Position numbers and translations under genes: made by a program. Of a DNA stretch of 64,000 nt, positions 34,698-50,400 are shown in pieces. Origin of the DNA: Diplolepis rosae (Eukaryota; Arthropoda; Insecta; Hymenoptera; Diplolepididae); contig JAPYXD010000742.1 in NCBI GenBank assembly GCA_030998225.1, forward strand, positions 2,542,001-2,606,000, in the 5' to 3' direction. Below the pieces are notes generated by a model, which was given only the letters and a program-made list of their open reading frames with translations, was not told the DNA's origin and ran no database searches. Each line of letters begins with the position of its first letter. The stretch's first letter is position 1.

Positions 34698-37600
34698 GTG
34701 TTAATTAATATTTTTTGGCCACTTTATTAAAAAAATTCTTAGACTCCTAAGAATTGGCGCATTACTCGGCCACTCTTTTCAAGTCAGCTTTGTTCAACTC
34801 GCGTATTACGCGGCTATTTATGTATTTATATCAGTCCTGATGTCCATTGAACTCGCGCATTACTTGGCAACATAACTTTAAGTCTGAGTCCGAAGAACTC
34901 GCGCATTACTTGGCCGCTTTATTCAGGTCAGAGTCTGATGATTCTACGTGTTAATTATTATCTATTGGCCACTTTATAAAAATTCTTATACTCCTAAGAA
35001 GTCGCGCATTATCATGACACTCATTTCAGGTCGGACTTCGTTCAACTTGCGTATTACGCGGCTATTTTTGTATTTATATCAGTCCTGATGTCCATTGAAC
35101 TCGCGCATTACTTGGCAACATAACTTTAAGTCTGAGTCCGAAGAACTCGCGCATTACTTGGCCGCTTTATTCAGGTCAGAGTCTGATGATTCTACGTGTT
35201 AATTATTATCTATTGGCCAATTTATAAAAATTCTTATAATCCTAAGAATTCGCGCATTACTTGGTCACTCTTTTCAGCTCGGACTTTGTTCAAATCGCGT
35301 ATTACGCCGCAATTATGTATTTTTATCAGTCCTGACGTACATTGAACTCGCGCATTACTTGGCAACATAACTTTAAGTCTGAGTCCGAAGAACTCGGGCA
35401 TTACTTGGCCGCTTTAATCAGGTCAGAGTCTGATGAATCTACGTGTTAATTATTATCTATTGGCCACTTTATAAAAATTCTTATACTCCTAAGCAGTCGC
35501 GCATTACTTGGCCACTCTTTTCAGGTCAAACTTTGTTCAAATCGCGTATTACGCCGCAATTTTGTATTTATATCAGTCCTGATGTCCATTGAACTCGCGC
35601 ATTACTTGGCAACATAACTTTAAGTCTGAGTCCGAAGAACTCGCGCATTACTTGGCCGCTTTATTCAGGTCAGAGTCTGATGAATCTACGTGGTAATTAT
35701 TATCTATTGGCCACTTTACAAAAATTCTTATACTCCTAAGAAGTCGCGCATTATCTTGCTACTCTTTTCAGGTCGGACTTCGTTCAACTTGCGTATTACG
35801 CGGCTACTTTTGTATTTATATCAGTCCTGACGTCGAGTGAACTCGCGCATTACATGGCCTTCTTATTTAGAATCAGAGTCCGAAGTGCTCGCGCATTACT
35901 TGGCCTCTTTATCCAGGTCAGAGTCCAAGGATCCTACGTGTTAATTATTATCTATTGGCCACTTTATAAAAATTCTTATAATCCTAAGAATTCGCGCATT
36001 ACTTGGTCACTCTTTTCAGCTCGGACTTTGTTCAAATCGCGTATTACGCCGCAATTATGTATTTTTATCAGTCCTGACGTCCATTGAACTCGCGCATTAC
36101 TTGGCAACATAACTTTAAGTCTGAGTCCGAAGAACTCGGGCATCACTTGGCCGCTTTAATCAGGTCAGAGTCTGATGAATCTACGTGTTAATTATTATCT
36201 ATTGGCCACTTTATAAAAATTCTTATACTCCTAAGAAGTCGCGCATAACTTGGCCACTCTTTTCAGGTCAAACTTTGTTCAAATCGCGTATTACGCCGCA
36301 ATTTTGTATTTATATAATTCTTGATGTCCATTGAACTCGCGCATTACTTGGCAACATAACTTTAAGTCTGAGTCAGAAGAACTCGCGCATTACTTGGCCG
36401 CTTTATTCAGGTCAGAGTCTGATGAATCTACGTGGTAATTATTATCTATTGGACACTTTATAAAAATTCTTATACTCCTAAGAATTCGCGCATTATCTTG
36501 AAATTCTTTTCAGGTCGGACTTCGTTCAACTTGCGGATTACGCGGCTATTTTTGTATTTATATCAGTCCCGACGTCCATTGAACTCGCGCATCACTTGGC
36601 CACCTTACTTAAAATCAGAGTCTGAAGTGCTCGCGCATTACTTGGCCTCTTTATCCAGGTCAGAGTCCAAGGATCCTACGTGTTAATTAATATTTTTTGG
36701 CCACTTTATTAAAAAAATTCTTAGACTCCTAAGAATTGGCGCATTACTCGGCCACTCTTTTCAAGTCAGCTTTGTTCAACTCGCGTATTACGCGGCTATT
36801 TATGTATATATATCAGTCCTGATGTCCATTGAACTCGCGCATTACTTGGCAACATAACTTTAAGTCTGAGTCCGAAGAACTCGCGCATTACTTGGCCGCT
36901 TTATTCAGGTCTGAGTCTAAGGATCCTACGTGTTAATTATTATCTATTGGCCACTTTATAAAAATTCTTATACTCCTATGAAGTCGCGCATTATCTTGAC
37001 ACACTTTTCAGGTCGGACTTCGTTCAACTTCCGTATTACGCGGCTATTTTTGTATTTATATCAGTCCTGACGTCCAGTGAACTCGTGCATTACATGGCCA
37101 CCTTATTTAGAATCAGATTCCGAAGTGCTCGCGCATTACATGGCCGCTTTATTCAGGTCAGAGTCTAAGGAGTCTACGTGTTAATTATTATCTATCGGCC
37201 ACTTTATAAAAATTCTTATACTCCTAAGAATTCGCGCATTACTTGGCCACTCTTTTCAGCTCAGACTTCGTTCAAATCGCGTATTACAGCGCAATTTTGT
37301 ATTTATATCAGTCCTGACGTCCATTGAAATCGCGCATTACTTGGCAACATAACTTTAAGTCTGAGTCCGAAGAACTCGCGCATTACTTGGCCGCTTTATT
37401 CTGGTCAGAGTCTAAGGAATCTACGTTGTTATTATTATCTATTGGCCACTTTATAAAAATTCTTATACTCCTAAGAAGTCGCGCATTATCTTGCTACCCT
37501 TTTCTGGTCGGACTTCGTTCAACTTGCGTATTACGCGGCTATTTTTGTATTTATATCAGTCCTGACGTCCAGTGAACTCGTGCATTACGTGGCCACCTTA

Positions 37601-38415
37601 TTTAGAATCAGATTCCGAAGTGCTCGCGCATTACATGGCCGCTTTATTCAGGTCAGAGTCTAAGGAGTCTACGTGTTAATTATTATCTATTGGCCACTTT
37701 ATAAAAATTCTTATACTCCTAAGAATTCGCGCAATACTTGGCCACTCTTTTCAGCTCAGAATTTGTTCAAATCGCGTCTTACGCCGCAATTTTGTATTAA
37801 TATCAGTCCTGACGTCCATTGAACTCGCGCATTACTTGGCAACATGACTTTAGAGTCTGAGTCCGAAGAACTCGGGCATTACTTGGCCGCTTTAATCAGG
37901 TCAGAGTCTGATGAATCTACGTGTTAATTATTATCTATTGGCCACGTTATAAAAATTCTTATACTCCTAAGAAGTCGCGCATTACTTGGCCACTCTTTTC
38001 AGGTCAAACTTTGTTCAAATCGCGTATTACGCCGCAATTTTGTATTTATATCAGTCCTGATGTCCATTGAACTCGCGCATTACTTGGCAACATAACTTTA
38101 AGTCTGAGTCAGAAGAACTCGCGCATTACTTGGCCGCTTTATTCAGGTCAGAGTCTGATGAATCTACGTGGTAATTATTATCTATTGGACACTTTATAAA
38201 AATTCTTATACTCCTAAGAATTCGCGCATTATCTTGAAATTCTTTTCAGGTCGGACTTCGTTCAACTTGCGGATTACGCGGCTATTTTTGTATTTATATC
38301 AGTCCCGACGTCCATTGAACTCGCGCATTACTTGGCCACCTTACTTAAAATCAGAGTCTGAAGTGCTCGCGCATTACTTGGCCTCTTTATCCAGGTCAGA
38401 GTCCAAGGATCCTAC
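34698..38415. repeat. 15-monomer higher-order unit (8-mer plus 7-mer)
   Basis: A linked marker haplotype (subrepeat 5 reading TTAATATTTTTTGGCC with an A-rich extension, followed by GAATTGGCGCATTACTCGG) starts at 34,698, 36,680, 38,416, 40,400 and 42,383. The spacings are 1,982, 1,736, 1,984 and 1,983 bp, that is 8, 7, 8 and 8 monomers. A second marker (GTGGTAATTATTATCTATTG followed by GACAC) at 34,450, 36,432, 38,168, 40,152 and 41,887 gives the same series. Equivalent monomers 15 units apart match closely through the unit. Confidence 0.75.
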
Positions 38416-41400
38416 GTGTTAATTAATATTTTTTGGCCACTTTATTAAAAAAATTCTTAGACTCCTAAGAATTGGCGCATTACTCGGCCACTCTTTTCAA
38501 GTCAAGCTTTGTTCAACTCGCGTATTACGCGGCTATTTATGTATTTATATCAGTCCTGACGTCCATTTAACTCGGGCATTACTTGGCAACATAACTTTAA
38601 GTCTGAGTCCGAAGAACTCGCGCATTACTTGGCGGCTTTATTCAGGTCAGAGTCTGATGAATCTACGTGTTAATTATTATCTATTGGCCACTTTATAAAA
38701 ATTCTTATACTACTAAGAAGTCGCGCATTATCATGACACTCTTTTCAGGTCGGACTTCGTTCAACTTGCGTATTACGCGGCTATTTTTGTATTTATATCA
38801 GTCCTGTGGTCCATTGAACTCGCGCATTACTTGGCAACATAACTATAAGTCTGAGTCCGAAGAACTCGCGCATTACTTGGCCGCTTTATTCAGGTCAGAG
38901 TCTGATGATTCTACGTGTTAATTATTATCTATTGGCCAATTTATAAAAATTCTTATAATCCTAAGAATTCGCGCATTACTTGGTCACTCTTTTCAGCTCG
39001 GACTTTGTTCAAATCGCGTATTACGCCGCAATTATGTATTTTTATCAGTCCTGACGTACATTGAACTCGCGCATTACTTGGCAACATAACATTAAGTCTG
39101 AGTCCGAAGAACTCGGGCATTACTTGGCCGCTTTAATCAGGTCAGAGTCTGATGAATCTACGTGTTAATTATTATCTATTGGCCACTTTATAAAAATTCT
39201 TATACTCCTAAGAAGTCGCGCATTACTTGGCCACTCTTTTCAGGTCAAACTTTGTTCAAATCGCGTATTACGCCGCAATTTTGTATTTATATCAGTCCTG
39301 ATGTCCATTGAACTCGCGCATTACTTGGCAACATAACTTTAAGTCTGAGTCCGAAGAACTCGCGCATTACTTGGCCGCTTTATTCAGGTCAGAGTCTGAT
39401 GAATCTACGTGGTAATTATTATCTATTGGCCACTTTACAAAAATTCTTATACTCCTAAGAAGTCGCGCATTATCTTGCTACTCTTTTCAGGTCGGACTTC
39501 GTTCAACTTGCGTATTACGCGGCTACTTTTGTATTTATATCAGTCCTGACGTCCAGTGAACTCGCGCATTACATGGCCTTCTTATTTAGAATCAGAGTCC
39601 GAAGTGCTCGCGCATTACTTGGCCTCTTTATCCAGGTCAGAGTCCAAGGATCCTACGTGTTAATTATTATCTATTGGCCACTTTATAAAAATTCTTATAA
39701 TCCTAAGAATTCGCGCATTACTTGGTCACTCTTTTCAGCTCGGACTTTGTTCAAATCGCGTATTACGCGGCTAATTATGTATTTTTATCAGTCCTGACGT
39801 CCAGTGAACTCGTGCATTACATGGCCACCTTATTTAGAATCAGATTCCGACGTGCTCGCGCATTACTTGACCTCGTTATACAGGTCAGAGACCAAGGAGC
39901 CTACGTTAAAATTATTATCTATTGGCCACTTTATAAAAATTCTTATACTCCTAATAATTGGCGCATTACTTGGTCACTCTTTTCAGCTCAGACTTTGTTC
40001 AAATCGCGTCTTACGCCGCAATTTTGTATTAATATCAGTCCTGACGTCCATTGAACTCGCGCATTACTTGGGAACATAAATTTAAGTCTGAGTCAGAAGT
40101 GCTCGCGAATTACTTGGCCGCTTTATTCAGGTCAGAGTCTGATGAATCTACGTGGTAATTATTATCTATTGGACACTTTATAAAAATTCTTATACTCCTA
40201 AGAATTCGCGCATTATCTTGAAATTCTTTTCAGGTCGGACTTCGTTCAACTTGCGGATTACGCGGCTATTTATGTATTTATATCAGTCCCGACGTCCATT
40301 GAACTCGCGCATTACTTGGCCACCTTACTTAAAATCAGAGTCTGAAGTGCTCGCGCATTACTTGGCCTCTTTATCCAGGTCAGAGTCCAAGGATCCTACG
40401 TGTTAATTAATATTTTTTGGCCACTTTATTAAAAAAATTCTTAGACTCCTAAGAATTGGCGCATTACTCGGCCACTCTTTTAAAGTCAGCTTTGTTCAAC
40501 TCGCGTATTACGCGGCTATTTATGTATTTATATCAGTCCTGATGTCCATTGAACTCGCGCATTACTTGGCAACATAACTTTAAGTCTGAGTCCGAAGAAC
40601 TCGCGCATTACTTGGCCGCTTTATTCAGGTCAGAGTCTGATGATTCTACGTGTTAATTATTATCTATTGGCCACTTTATAAAAATTCTTATACTCCTAAG
40701 AAGTCGCGCATTATCATGACACTCTTTTCAGGTCGGACTTCGTTCAACTTGCGTATTACGCGGCTATTTTTGTATTTATATCAGTCCTGACGTCCAGTGA
40801 ACTCGTGCATTACATGGCCACCTTATTTAGAATCAGATTCCGAAGTGCTCGCGCATTACATGGCCGCTTTATTCAGTTCAGAGTCTAAGGAGTCTACGTG
40901 TTAATGATTATCTATTGGCCACTTTATAAAAATTCTTATACTCCTAAGAATTCGCGCATTACTTGGTCACTCTTTTCAGCTCAGACTTTGTTCAAATCGC
41001 GTCTTACGCCGCAATTTTGTATTAATATCAGTCCTGACGTCCATTGAACTCGCGCATTACTTGGCAACATAACTTTAAGTCTGAGTCCGAAGAACTCGCG
41101 CATTACTTGGCCGCTTTATTCAGGTCAGAGTCTAAGGAATCTACGTTGTTATTATTATCTATTGGCCACTTTATAAAAATTCTTATACTCCTAAGAAGTC
41201 GCGCATTATCTTGCTACCCTTTTCTGGTCGGACTTCGTTCAACTTGCGTATTACGCGGCTATTTTTGTATTTATATCAGTCCTGACGTCCAGTGAACTCG
41301 TGCATTACATGGCCACCTTATTTAGAATCAGATTCCGAAGTGCTCGCGCATTACATGGCCGCTTTATTCAGTTCAGAGTCTAAGGAGTCTACGTGTTAAT

Positions 41401-44400
41401 CATTATCTATTGGCCACTTTATAAAAATTCTTATACTCCTAAGAATTCGCGCAATACTTGGTCACTCTTTTCAGCTCAGACTTTGTTCAAATCGCGTCTT
41501 ACGCCGCAATTTTGTATTAATATCAGTCCTGACGTCCATTGAACTCGCGCATTACTTGGCAACATGACTTTAAGTCTGAGTCCGAAGAACTCGGGCATTA
41601 CTTGGCCGCTTTAATCAGGTCAGAGTCTGATGAATCTACGTGTTAATTATTATCTATTGGCCACTTTATAAAAATTCTTATACTCCTAAGAAGTCGCGCA
41701 TTACTTGGCCACTCTTTTCAGGTCAAACTTTGTTCAAATCGCGTATTACGCCGCAATTTTGTATTTATATCAGTCCTGATGTCCATTGAACTCGCGCATT
41801 ACTTGGCAACATAACTTTAAGTCTGAGTCAGAAGAACTCGCGCATTACTTGGCCGCTTTATTCAGGTCAGAGTCTGATGAATCTACGTGGTAATTATTAT
41901 CTATTGGACACTTTATAAAAATTCTTATACTCCTAAGAATTCGCGCATTATCTTGAAATTCTTTTCAGGTCGGACTTCGTTCAACTTGCGGATTACGCGG
42001 CTATTTTTGTATTTATATCAGTCCTGACGTCCAGTGAACTCGTGCATTACATGGCCACCTTATTTAGAATCAGAGCCCGAAGTGATCGCGCATTACTTGG
42101 CTTCTTTATTCAGGTCAGAGTCTAAGGAGTCTACGTGTTAATCATTATCTATTGGCCACTTTATAAAAATTCTTATACTCCTAAGAATTCGCGCATTACT
42201 TGGCCACTTTTTTCAGGTCAGCCTTCGTTCAGCCTGCGTATTACGCGACTCTTTTTGTATTTATATCAGTCCCGACGTCCATTGAACTCGCGCATTACTT
42301 GGCCACCTTACTTAAAATCAGAGTCCGACGTGCTCGCGCATTACTTGACCTCTTTATCCAGGTCAGAGTCCAAGGATCCTACGTGTTAATTAATATTTTT
42401 TGGCCACTTTATTAAAAAAATTCTTAGACTCCTAAGAATTGGCGCATTACTCGGCCACTCTTTTCAAGTCAGCTTTGTTCAACTTGCGTATTACGCGGCT
42501 ATTTATGTATTTATATCAGTCCTGAAGTCCATTGAACTCGCGCATTACTTGGCAACATAACTTTAAGTCTGAGTCCGAAGAACTCGCGCATTACTTGGCC
42601 GCTTTATTCAGTTCAGAGTCTAAGGAGTCTACGTGTTAATTATTATCTATTGGCCACTTTATAAAAATTCTTATACTCCTAAGAAGTCGCACATTATCTT
42701 GCTACTCTTTTCAGGTCGGACTTCGTTCAACTTGCGTATTACGCGGCTATTTTGTATTTATATCAGTTCTGACGTCCATTTAACTCGTGCATTACATGGC
42801 CACCTTATTTAGAATCAGATTCCGAAGTGCTCGCGCATTACATGGCCGCTTTATTCAGGTCAGAGTCTAAGGAGTCTACGTGTTAATTATTATCTATTGG
42901 CCACTTTATAAAAATTCTTATACTCCTAAGAATTCGCGCATTATCTTGCTCACCCTTTTCAGGTCGGACTTCGTTCAACTTGCGTATTACGCGGCTATTT
43001 ATGTATTTATATCAGTCCTGATGTCCATTGAACTCGCGCATTACTTGGCAACATAACTTTAAGAATGAGTCCGAAGAACTCGCGCATTACTTGGCCGCTT
43101 TATTCAGGTCAGAGTCTAAGGAATCTACGTTGTAATTATTATCTATTGGCCACTTTATAAAAATTCTTATACTCCTAAGAAGTCGCGCATTATCATGACA
43201 CACTTTTCAGGTCGGACTTCGTTCAACTTCCGTATTACGCGGCTATTTTTGTATTTATATCAGTCCTGACGTCCATTTAACTGGCGCATTACATGGCCAA
43301 CTTATTTAGAATCAGAGTCCGAAGTGCTCGCGCATTACTTGGCCTCTGTTTGCAGGTCAGAGTCCAAGGAACATACGTGTTAATTAATATTTTTTGGCCA
43401 CTTTATTAAAAAATTCTTATACTCCTAAGAATTCGCGCACTACTCAGCCACTCTTTTCAAGTCAGCTTTGTTCAACTCGCGTATTACGCTGCTATTTATG
43501 TATTTATATCAGTCCCGACGTACATTGAACTCGCGCATAACTCGGCCACCTTACTTAAAATCAGAGTCCGAAGAACTCGCCCATTACTTGGCCGCTTTAT
43601 TCAGGTCAGAGTCCAGGGATCCTACGTGTTAATTAATATTTGTGGCCACTTTATTAAAAAATTCTTATACTACTAAGAATTCGCGCATTACTTGGCCACT
43701 CTTTTCAGGTCAAACTTCGTACAACTTGCGTATTACGCGGCTATTTATGTGTTTATATCAGTTCTGACGTCCATTGAACTCGCGCATTACTTGGCCACCT
43801 TACTTAGAATCAGAGTCCGAAGAACTCGCCCATTACTTGGCCGCTTTATTCAGGTCAGATTCTGATGAATCTACGTGTTAATTATTATCTATGGGCCACT
43901 TTATAAAAATTCTTATACTCCTAAGAAGTCGCGCACTATCTTGCTACTCTTTTCAGGTCGGACTTCGTTCAACTTGCGTATTACGCGGCTATTTATGTAT
44001 TTATATCAGTTCTGACGTCCAACGAACCCGCGCATTACTTGGACACCTTACTTAAAATCAGAGTCTGAAGTGCTCGCGCATTACTTGTCCGCTTTATTCA
44101 GGTCTGAGTCTAAGGATCCTACGTGTTAATTATTATCTATTGGCCACTTTATCAAAAAATTCTTATACTCCTAAGAATTCGCGCATTACTTGGCCACTCT
44201 TTTCAGGTCAAACTTTGTTCAACTCGCGTATTACGCTGCTATTTATGTATTTATATCAGTCCCGACGTCCATTGAACTCGCGCATAACTCGGCCACCTTA
44301 CTTAAAATCAGAGTCCGAAGTGCTCGCGCATTACTTGGCCGCTTTATTCAGGTCAGAGTCTGATGAATCTACGTGTTAATTATTATCTATGGGCCACTTT

Positions 44401-47400
44401 ATAAAAATTCTTATACTCCTAAGAAGTCGCGCACTATCTTGCTACTCTTTTCAGGTCAAACTTTGTTCAAATCGCGTATTACGCCGCAATTTTGTATTTA
44501 TATCAGTCCTGTGGTCCATTGAACTCGCGCATTACTTGGCAACATAACTAAAAGTCTGAGTCAGAAGAACTCGCGCATTACTTGGCCGCTTTATTCAGGT
44601 CAGAGTCTAATTAAACTACGTGTTAATTATTATCTATTGGCCACTTTATAAAAATTCTTATACTCCTAAGAATTCGCGGATTACTTGGCCACTCTTTTCA
44701 GGTCAAACTTTGTTCAACTCGCGTATTACGCCGCAATTTTGTATTTATATCAGTCCTGTGGTCCATTGAACTCGCGCATTCCTTGCCAACATTACCTAAA
44801 GTCTGAGTCCGAAGCACTCGAGCATTACTGGGCCGCTTTATTCAGGTCAGAGTCTGATGAATCTACGTGGTAATTATTATCTATTGGCCACTTTACAAAA
44901 ATTCTTATACTCCTAAGAAGTCGCGCATTATCTTGCTACTCTTTTCAGGTCGGACTTCGTTCAACTTGCGTATTACGCGGCTACTTTTGTATTTATATCA
45001 GTCCTGACGTCCAGTGAACTCGCGCATTACATGGCCACCTTATTTAGAATCAGAGTCCGAAGTGCTCGCGCATTACTTGGCCTCTTTATCCAGGTCAGAG
45101 TCCAAGGATCCTACGTGTTAATTATTATCTATTGGCCACTTTATAAAAATTCTTATAATCCTAAGAATTCGCGCATTACTTGGTCACTCTTTTCAGCTCG
45201 GACTTTGTTCAAATCGCGTATTACGCCGCAATTATGTATTTTTATCAGTCCTGACGTACATTGAACTCGCGCATTACTTGGCAACATAACATTAAGTCTG
45301 AGTCCGAAGAACTCGGGCATTACTTGGCCGCTTTAATCAGGTCAGAGTCTGATGAATCTACGTGTTAATTATTATCTATTGGCCACTTTATAAAAATTCT
45401 TATACTCCTAAGAAGTCGCGCATTACTTGGCCACTCTTTTCAGGTCAAACTTTGTTCAAATCGCGTATTACGCCGCAATTTTGTATTTATATCAGTCCTG
45501 ATGTCCATTGAACTCGCGCATTACTTGGCAACATAACTTTAAGTCTGAGTCAGAAGAACTCGCGCATTACTTGGCCGCTTTATTCAGGTCAGAGTCTGAT
45601 GAATCTACGTGGTAATTATTATCTATTGGACACTTTATAAAAATTCTTATACTCCTAAGAATTCGCGCATTATCTTGAAATTCTTTTCAGGTCGGACTTC
45701 GTTCAACTTGCGGATTACGCGGCTATTTTTGTATTTATATCAGTCCTGACGTCCAGTGAACTCGTGCATTACATGGCCACCTTATTTAGAATCAGAGTCC
45801 GAAGTGATCGCGCATTACTTGGCTTCTTTATTCAGGTCAGAGTCTAAGGAGTCTACGTGTTAATCATTATCTATTGGCCACTTTATAAAAATTCTTATAC
45901 TCCTAAGAATTCGCGCATTACTTGGCCACTTTTTTCAGGTCAGCCTTCGTTCAGCCTGCGTATTACGCGACTCTTTTTGTATTTATATCAGTCCCGACGT
46001 CCATTGAACTCGCGCATTACTTGGCCACCTTACTTAAAATCAGAGTCTGAAGTGCTCGCGCATTACTTGGCCGCTTTATCCAGGTCAGAGTCCAAGGAGC
46101 CTAAGTGTTAATTAATATTTTTTGGCCACTTTATTAAAAAAATTCTTAGACTCCTAAGAATTGGCGCATTACTCGGCCACTCTTTTCAAGTCAGCTTTGT
46201 TCAACTCGCGTATTACGCGGCTATTTATGTATTTATATCAGTCCTGTGGTCCATTGAACTCGCGCATTACTTGGCAACATAACTATAAGTCTGAGTCCGA
46301 AGAACTCGCGCATTACTTGGCCGCTTTATTCAGGTCAGAGTCTGATGAATCTACGTGTTAATTATTATCTATTGGCCACTTTATAAAAATTCTTATACTC
46401 CTAAGAATTCGCGCATTATCTTGACACACTTTTCAGGTCGGACTTCGTTCAACTTCCGTATTACGCGGCTATTTTTGTATTTATATCAGTCCTGACGTTC
46501 AGTGAACTCGTGCATTACATGGCCACCTTATTTAGAATCAGAGTCCGAAGTGCTCGCGCATTACTTGGCTTCTTTATTCAGGTCAGAGTCTAAGGAGTCT
46601 ACGTGTTAATTATTATCTATTGGCCACTTTATAAAAATTCTTATACTCCTAAGAAGTCGCGCACTATCTTGCTACTCTTTTCAGGTCGGACTTCGTTCAA
46701 CTTGCGTATTACGCGGCTATTTATGTATTTATATCAGTTCTGACGTCCAATGAACTCGCGCATTACTTGGACACCTTACTTAAAATCAGAGTCTGAAGTG
46801 CTCGCGCATTACTTGTCCGCTTTATTCAGGTCTGAGTCTAAGGATCCTACGTGTTAATTATTATCTATTGGCCACTTTATAAAAATTCTTATACTCCTAA
46901 GAATTCGCGCATTACTTGGCCACTCTTTTCAGGTCAAACTTTGTTCAACTCGCGTATTACGCTGCTATTTATGTATTTATATCAGTTCTGACGTCCAATG
47001 AACTCGCGCATTACTTGGACACCTTACTTAAAATCAGAGTCCGAAGAACTCGCCCATTACTTGGCCGCTTTATTCAGGTCAGATTCTGATGAATCTACGT
47101 GTTAATTATTATCTATTAGCCACTTTATAAAAATTCTTATACTCCTAAGAATTCGCGCATTACTTGGCCACTCTTTTCAGGTCAAACTTTGTTCAACTCG
47201 CGTATTACGCCTCAATTTTGTATTTATATCAGTCCTGATGTCCATTGAAATCGCGCATTACTTGGCAACATAACTTTCAGTCTGAGTCCGAAGAACTCGC
47301 CCATTACTTGGCCGCTTTATTCAGGTCAGATTCTGATGAATCTACGTGTTAATTATTATCTATTAGCCACTTTATAAAAATTCTTATACTCCTAAGAATT

Positions 47401-50400
47401 CGCGCATTACTTGGCCACTCTTTTCAGGTCAAACTTTGTTCAAATCGCGTATTACGGCGCAATTTTGTATTTATATCAGTCCTGAAGTCCATTGAACTCG
47501 CGCATTACTTGGCAACATAACTTTAAGTCTGAGTCCGAAGAACTCGCGCATTACTTGGCCGCTTTATTCAGGTCAGAGTCTGATGAATCTACGTGTTAAT
47601 TATTATCTATGGGCCACTTTATAAAAATTCTTATACTCCTAAGAAGTCGCGCACTATCTTGCTACTCTTTTCAGGACGGACTTCGTTCAACTTGCGTATT
47701 ACGCGACTCTTTTTGTATTTATATCAGTCCCGACGTCCATTGAACTCGCGCATTACTTGGCCACCTTATTTAGAATCAGAGTCCGAAGTGCTCGCGCATT
47801 ACTTGGCCTCTTTATCCAGGTCAGAGTCTAAGGATCCTACGTGTTAATTATTATCTATTGGCCACTTTATAAAAATTCTTATACTCCTAAGAATTCGCGC
47901 ATTACTTGGCCACTCTTTTCAGCTCAGACTTCGTTCAAATCGCGTATTACAGCGCAATTTTGTATTTATATAAGTCTAGACGTCCATTGAACTCGCGCAT
48001 TACTTGGGAACATAAATTTAAGTCTGAGTCCGAAGTGCTCGCGCATTACTTGGCTTCTTTATTCAGTTCAGAGTCTAAGGAGTCTACGTGTTAATTATTA
48101 TCTATTGGCCACTTTATAAAAATTCTTATACTCCTAAGAATTCGAGCATTACTTGGCCACTTTTTTCAGGTCAGCCTTCGTTCAGCCTGCGTATTACGCG
48201 ACTCTTTTTGTATTTATATCAGTCCCGACGTCCATTGAACTCGCGCATTACTTGGTCACCTTACTTAAAATCAGAGTCTGAAGTGCTCGCGCATTACTTG
48301 GCCGCTTTATCCAGGTCAGAGTCCAAGGAGCCTAAGTGTTAATTAATATTTTTTGGCCACTTTATTAAAAAAATTCTTAGACTCCTAAGAATTGGCGCAT
48401 TACTCGGCCACTCTTTTCAAGTCAGCTTTGTTCAACTCGCGTATTACGCGGCTATTTATGTATTTATATCAGTCCTGTGGTCCATTGAACTCGCGCATTA
48501 CTTGGCAACATAACTATAAGTCTGAGTCCGAAGAACTCGCGCATTACTTGGCCGCTTTATTCAGGTCAGAGTCTGATGAATCTACGTGTTAATTATTATC
48601 AATTGGCCACTTTATAAAAATTCTTATACTCCTAAGAAGTCGCGCATTATCTTGGACACTCTTTTCAGGTCAAACTTTGTTCAAATCGCGTATTACGCCG
48701 CAATTTTGTATTTATATCAGTCCTGACGTCCAGTGAACTCGCGCATTACATGGCCAACTTATTTAGAATCAGATTCCGAAGTGCTCGCGCATTACATGGC
48801 CGCTTTATTCAGGTCAGAGTCTAAGGAGTCTACGTGTTAATTATTATCTATTGGCCACTTTATTAAAAAATTCTTATACTCCTAAGAATTCGAGCAATAC
48901 TTGGCCACTCTTTTCAGCTCAGAAATCGTTCAAATCGCGTATTAAGCCGCAATTTTGTATTTATATAAGTCTAGACGTCCATTGAACTCGCGCATTACTT
49001 GGGAACATAAATTTAAGTCTGAGTCCGAAGTGCTCGCGCATTACGCCGCTTTATTCAGGTCAGAGTCTAAGGAATCTACGTTGTTATTATTAACTATTGG
49101 CCACTTTATAAAAATTCTTATACTCCTAAGAAGTCGCGCATTATCTTGCTACCCTTTTCTGGTCGGACTTCGTTCAACTTGCGTATTCCGCGGCTATTTA
49201 TGTATTTATATCAGTCCTGATGTCCATTGAACTCGCGCATTACTTGGCAACATAACTTTAAGAATGAGTCCGAAGAACTCGCGCATTACTTGGCCGCTTT
49301 ATTCAGGTCAGAGTCTAAGGAATCTACGTTGTAATTATTATCTATTGGACACTTTATAAAAATTCTTATACTCCTAAGAAGTCGCGCATTATCATGACAC
49401 TCTTTTCAGGTCGGACTTCGTTCAACTTGCGTATTACGCGGCTATTTTTGTATTTATATCAGTCCTGACGTCCAGTGAACTCGCGCATTACATGGCCAAC
49501 TTATTTAGAATCAGCGTCCGAAGTGCTCGCGCATTACTTGGCCTCTTTATCCAGGTCAGAGTGCAAGGATTCTACGTGTTAATTATTATTTTTTGGCCAC
49601 TTTATTAAAAAATTCTTATACTCCTAAGAATTCGCGCACTACTTGGCCATTCTTTTCAGGTCAAACTTTGTTCAACTCGCGTATTACGCTGCTATTTAGG
49701 TATTTATATCAGTTCTGACGTCCATTGAACTCGCGAATTACTTGGCCACCTTATTTAGAATCAGAGTCCGAAGTGCTCGCGCATTACTTGGCCTCTTTAT
49801 CCAGGTCAGAGTCTAAGGATCCTACGTGTTAATTATTATTTTTTGGCCACTTTATTAAAAAAATTCTTAGACTCCTAAGAATTGGCGCATTACTCGGCCA
49901 CTCTTTTCAAGTCAGCTTTGTTCAACTCGCGTATTACGCTGCTATTTATGTATTTATATCAGTCCCGACGTACATTGAACTCGCGCATAACTCGGCCACC
50001 TTACTTAAAATCAGAGTCCGAAGAACTCGCCCATTACTTGGCCGCTTTATTCAGGTCAGAGTCCAAGGATCCTACGTGTTAATTAATATTTGTGGCCACT
50101 TTATTAAAAAATTCTTATACTCCTGAGAATTCGCTCATTACTTGGCCACTCTTTTCAGGTCAAACTTCGTTCAACTCGCGTATTACGCGGCTATTTATGT
50201 ATTTATATCAGTTCTGACGTCCAGTGAACTCGTGCATTACATGGCCACCTTATTTAGAATCAGAGTCCGAAGTGCTATCGCATTACTTGGCCTCTTTATC
50301 CAGGTCAGAGTCCAAGGATCCTACGTGTTAATTATTATCTATTGGCCACTTTATAAAAATTCTTATAATCCTAAGAATTCGCGCATTACTTGGTCACTCT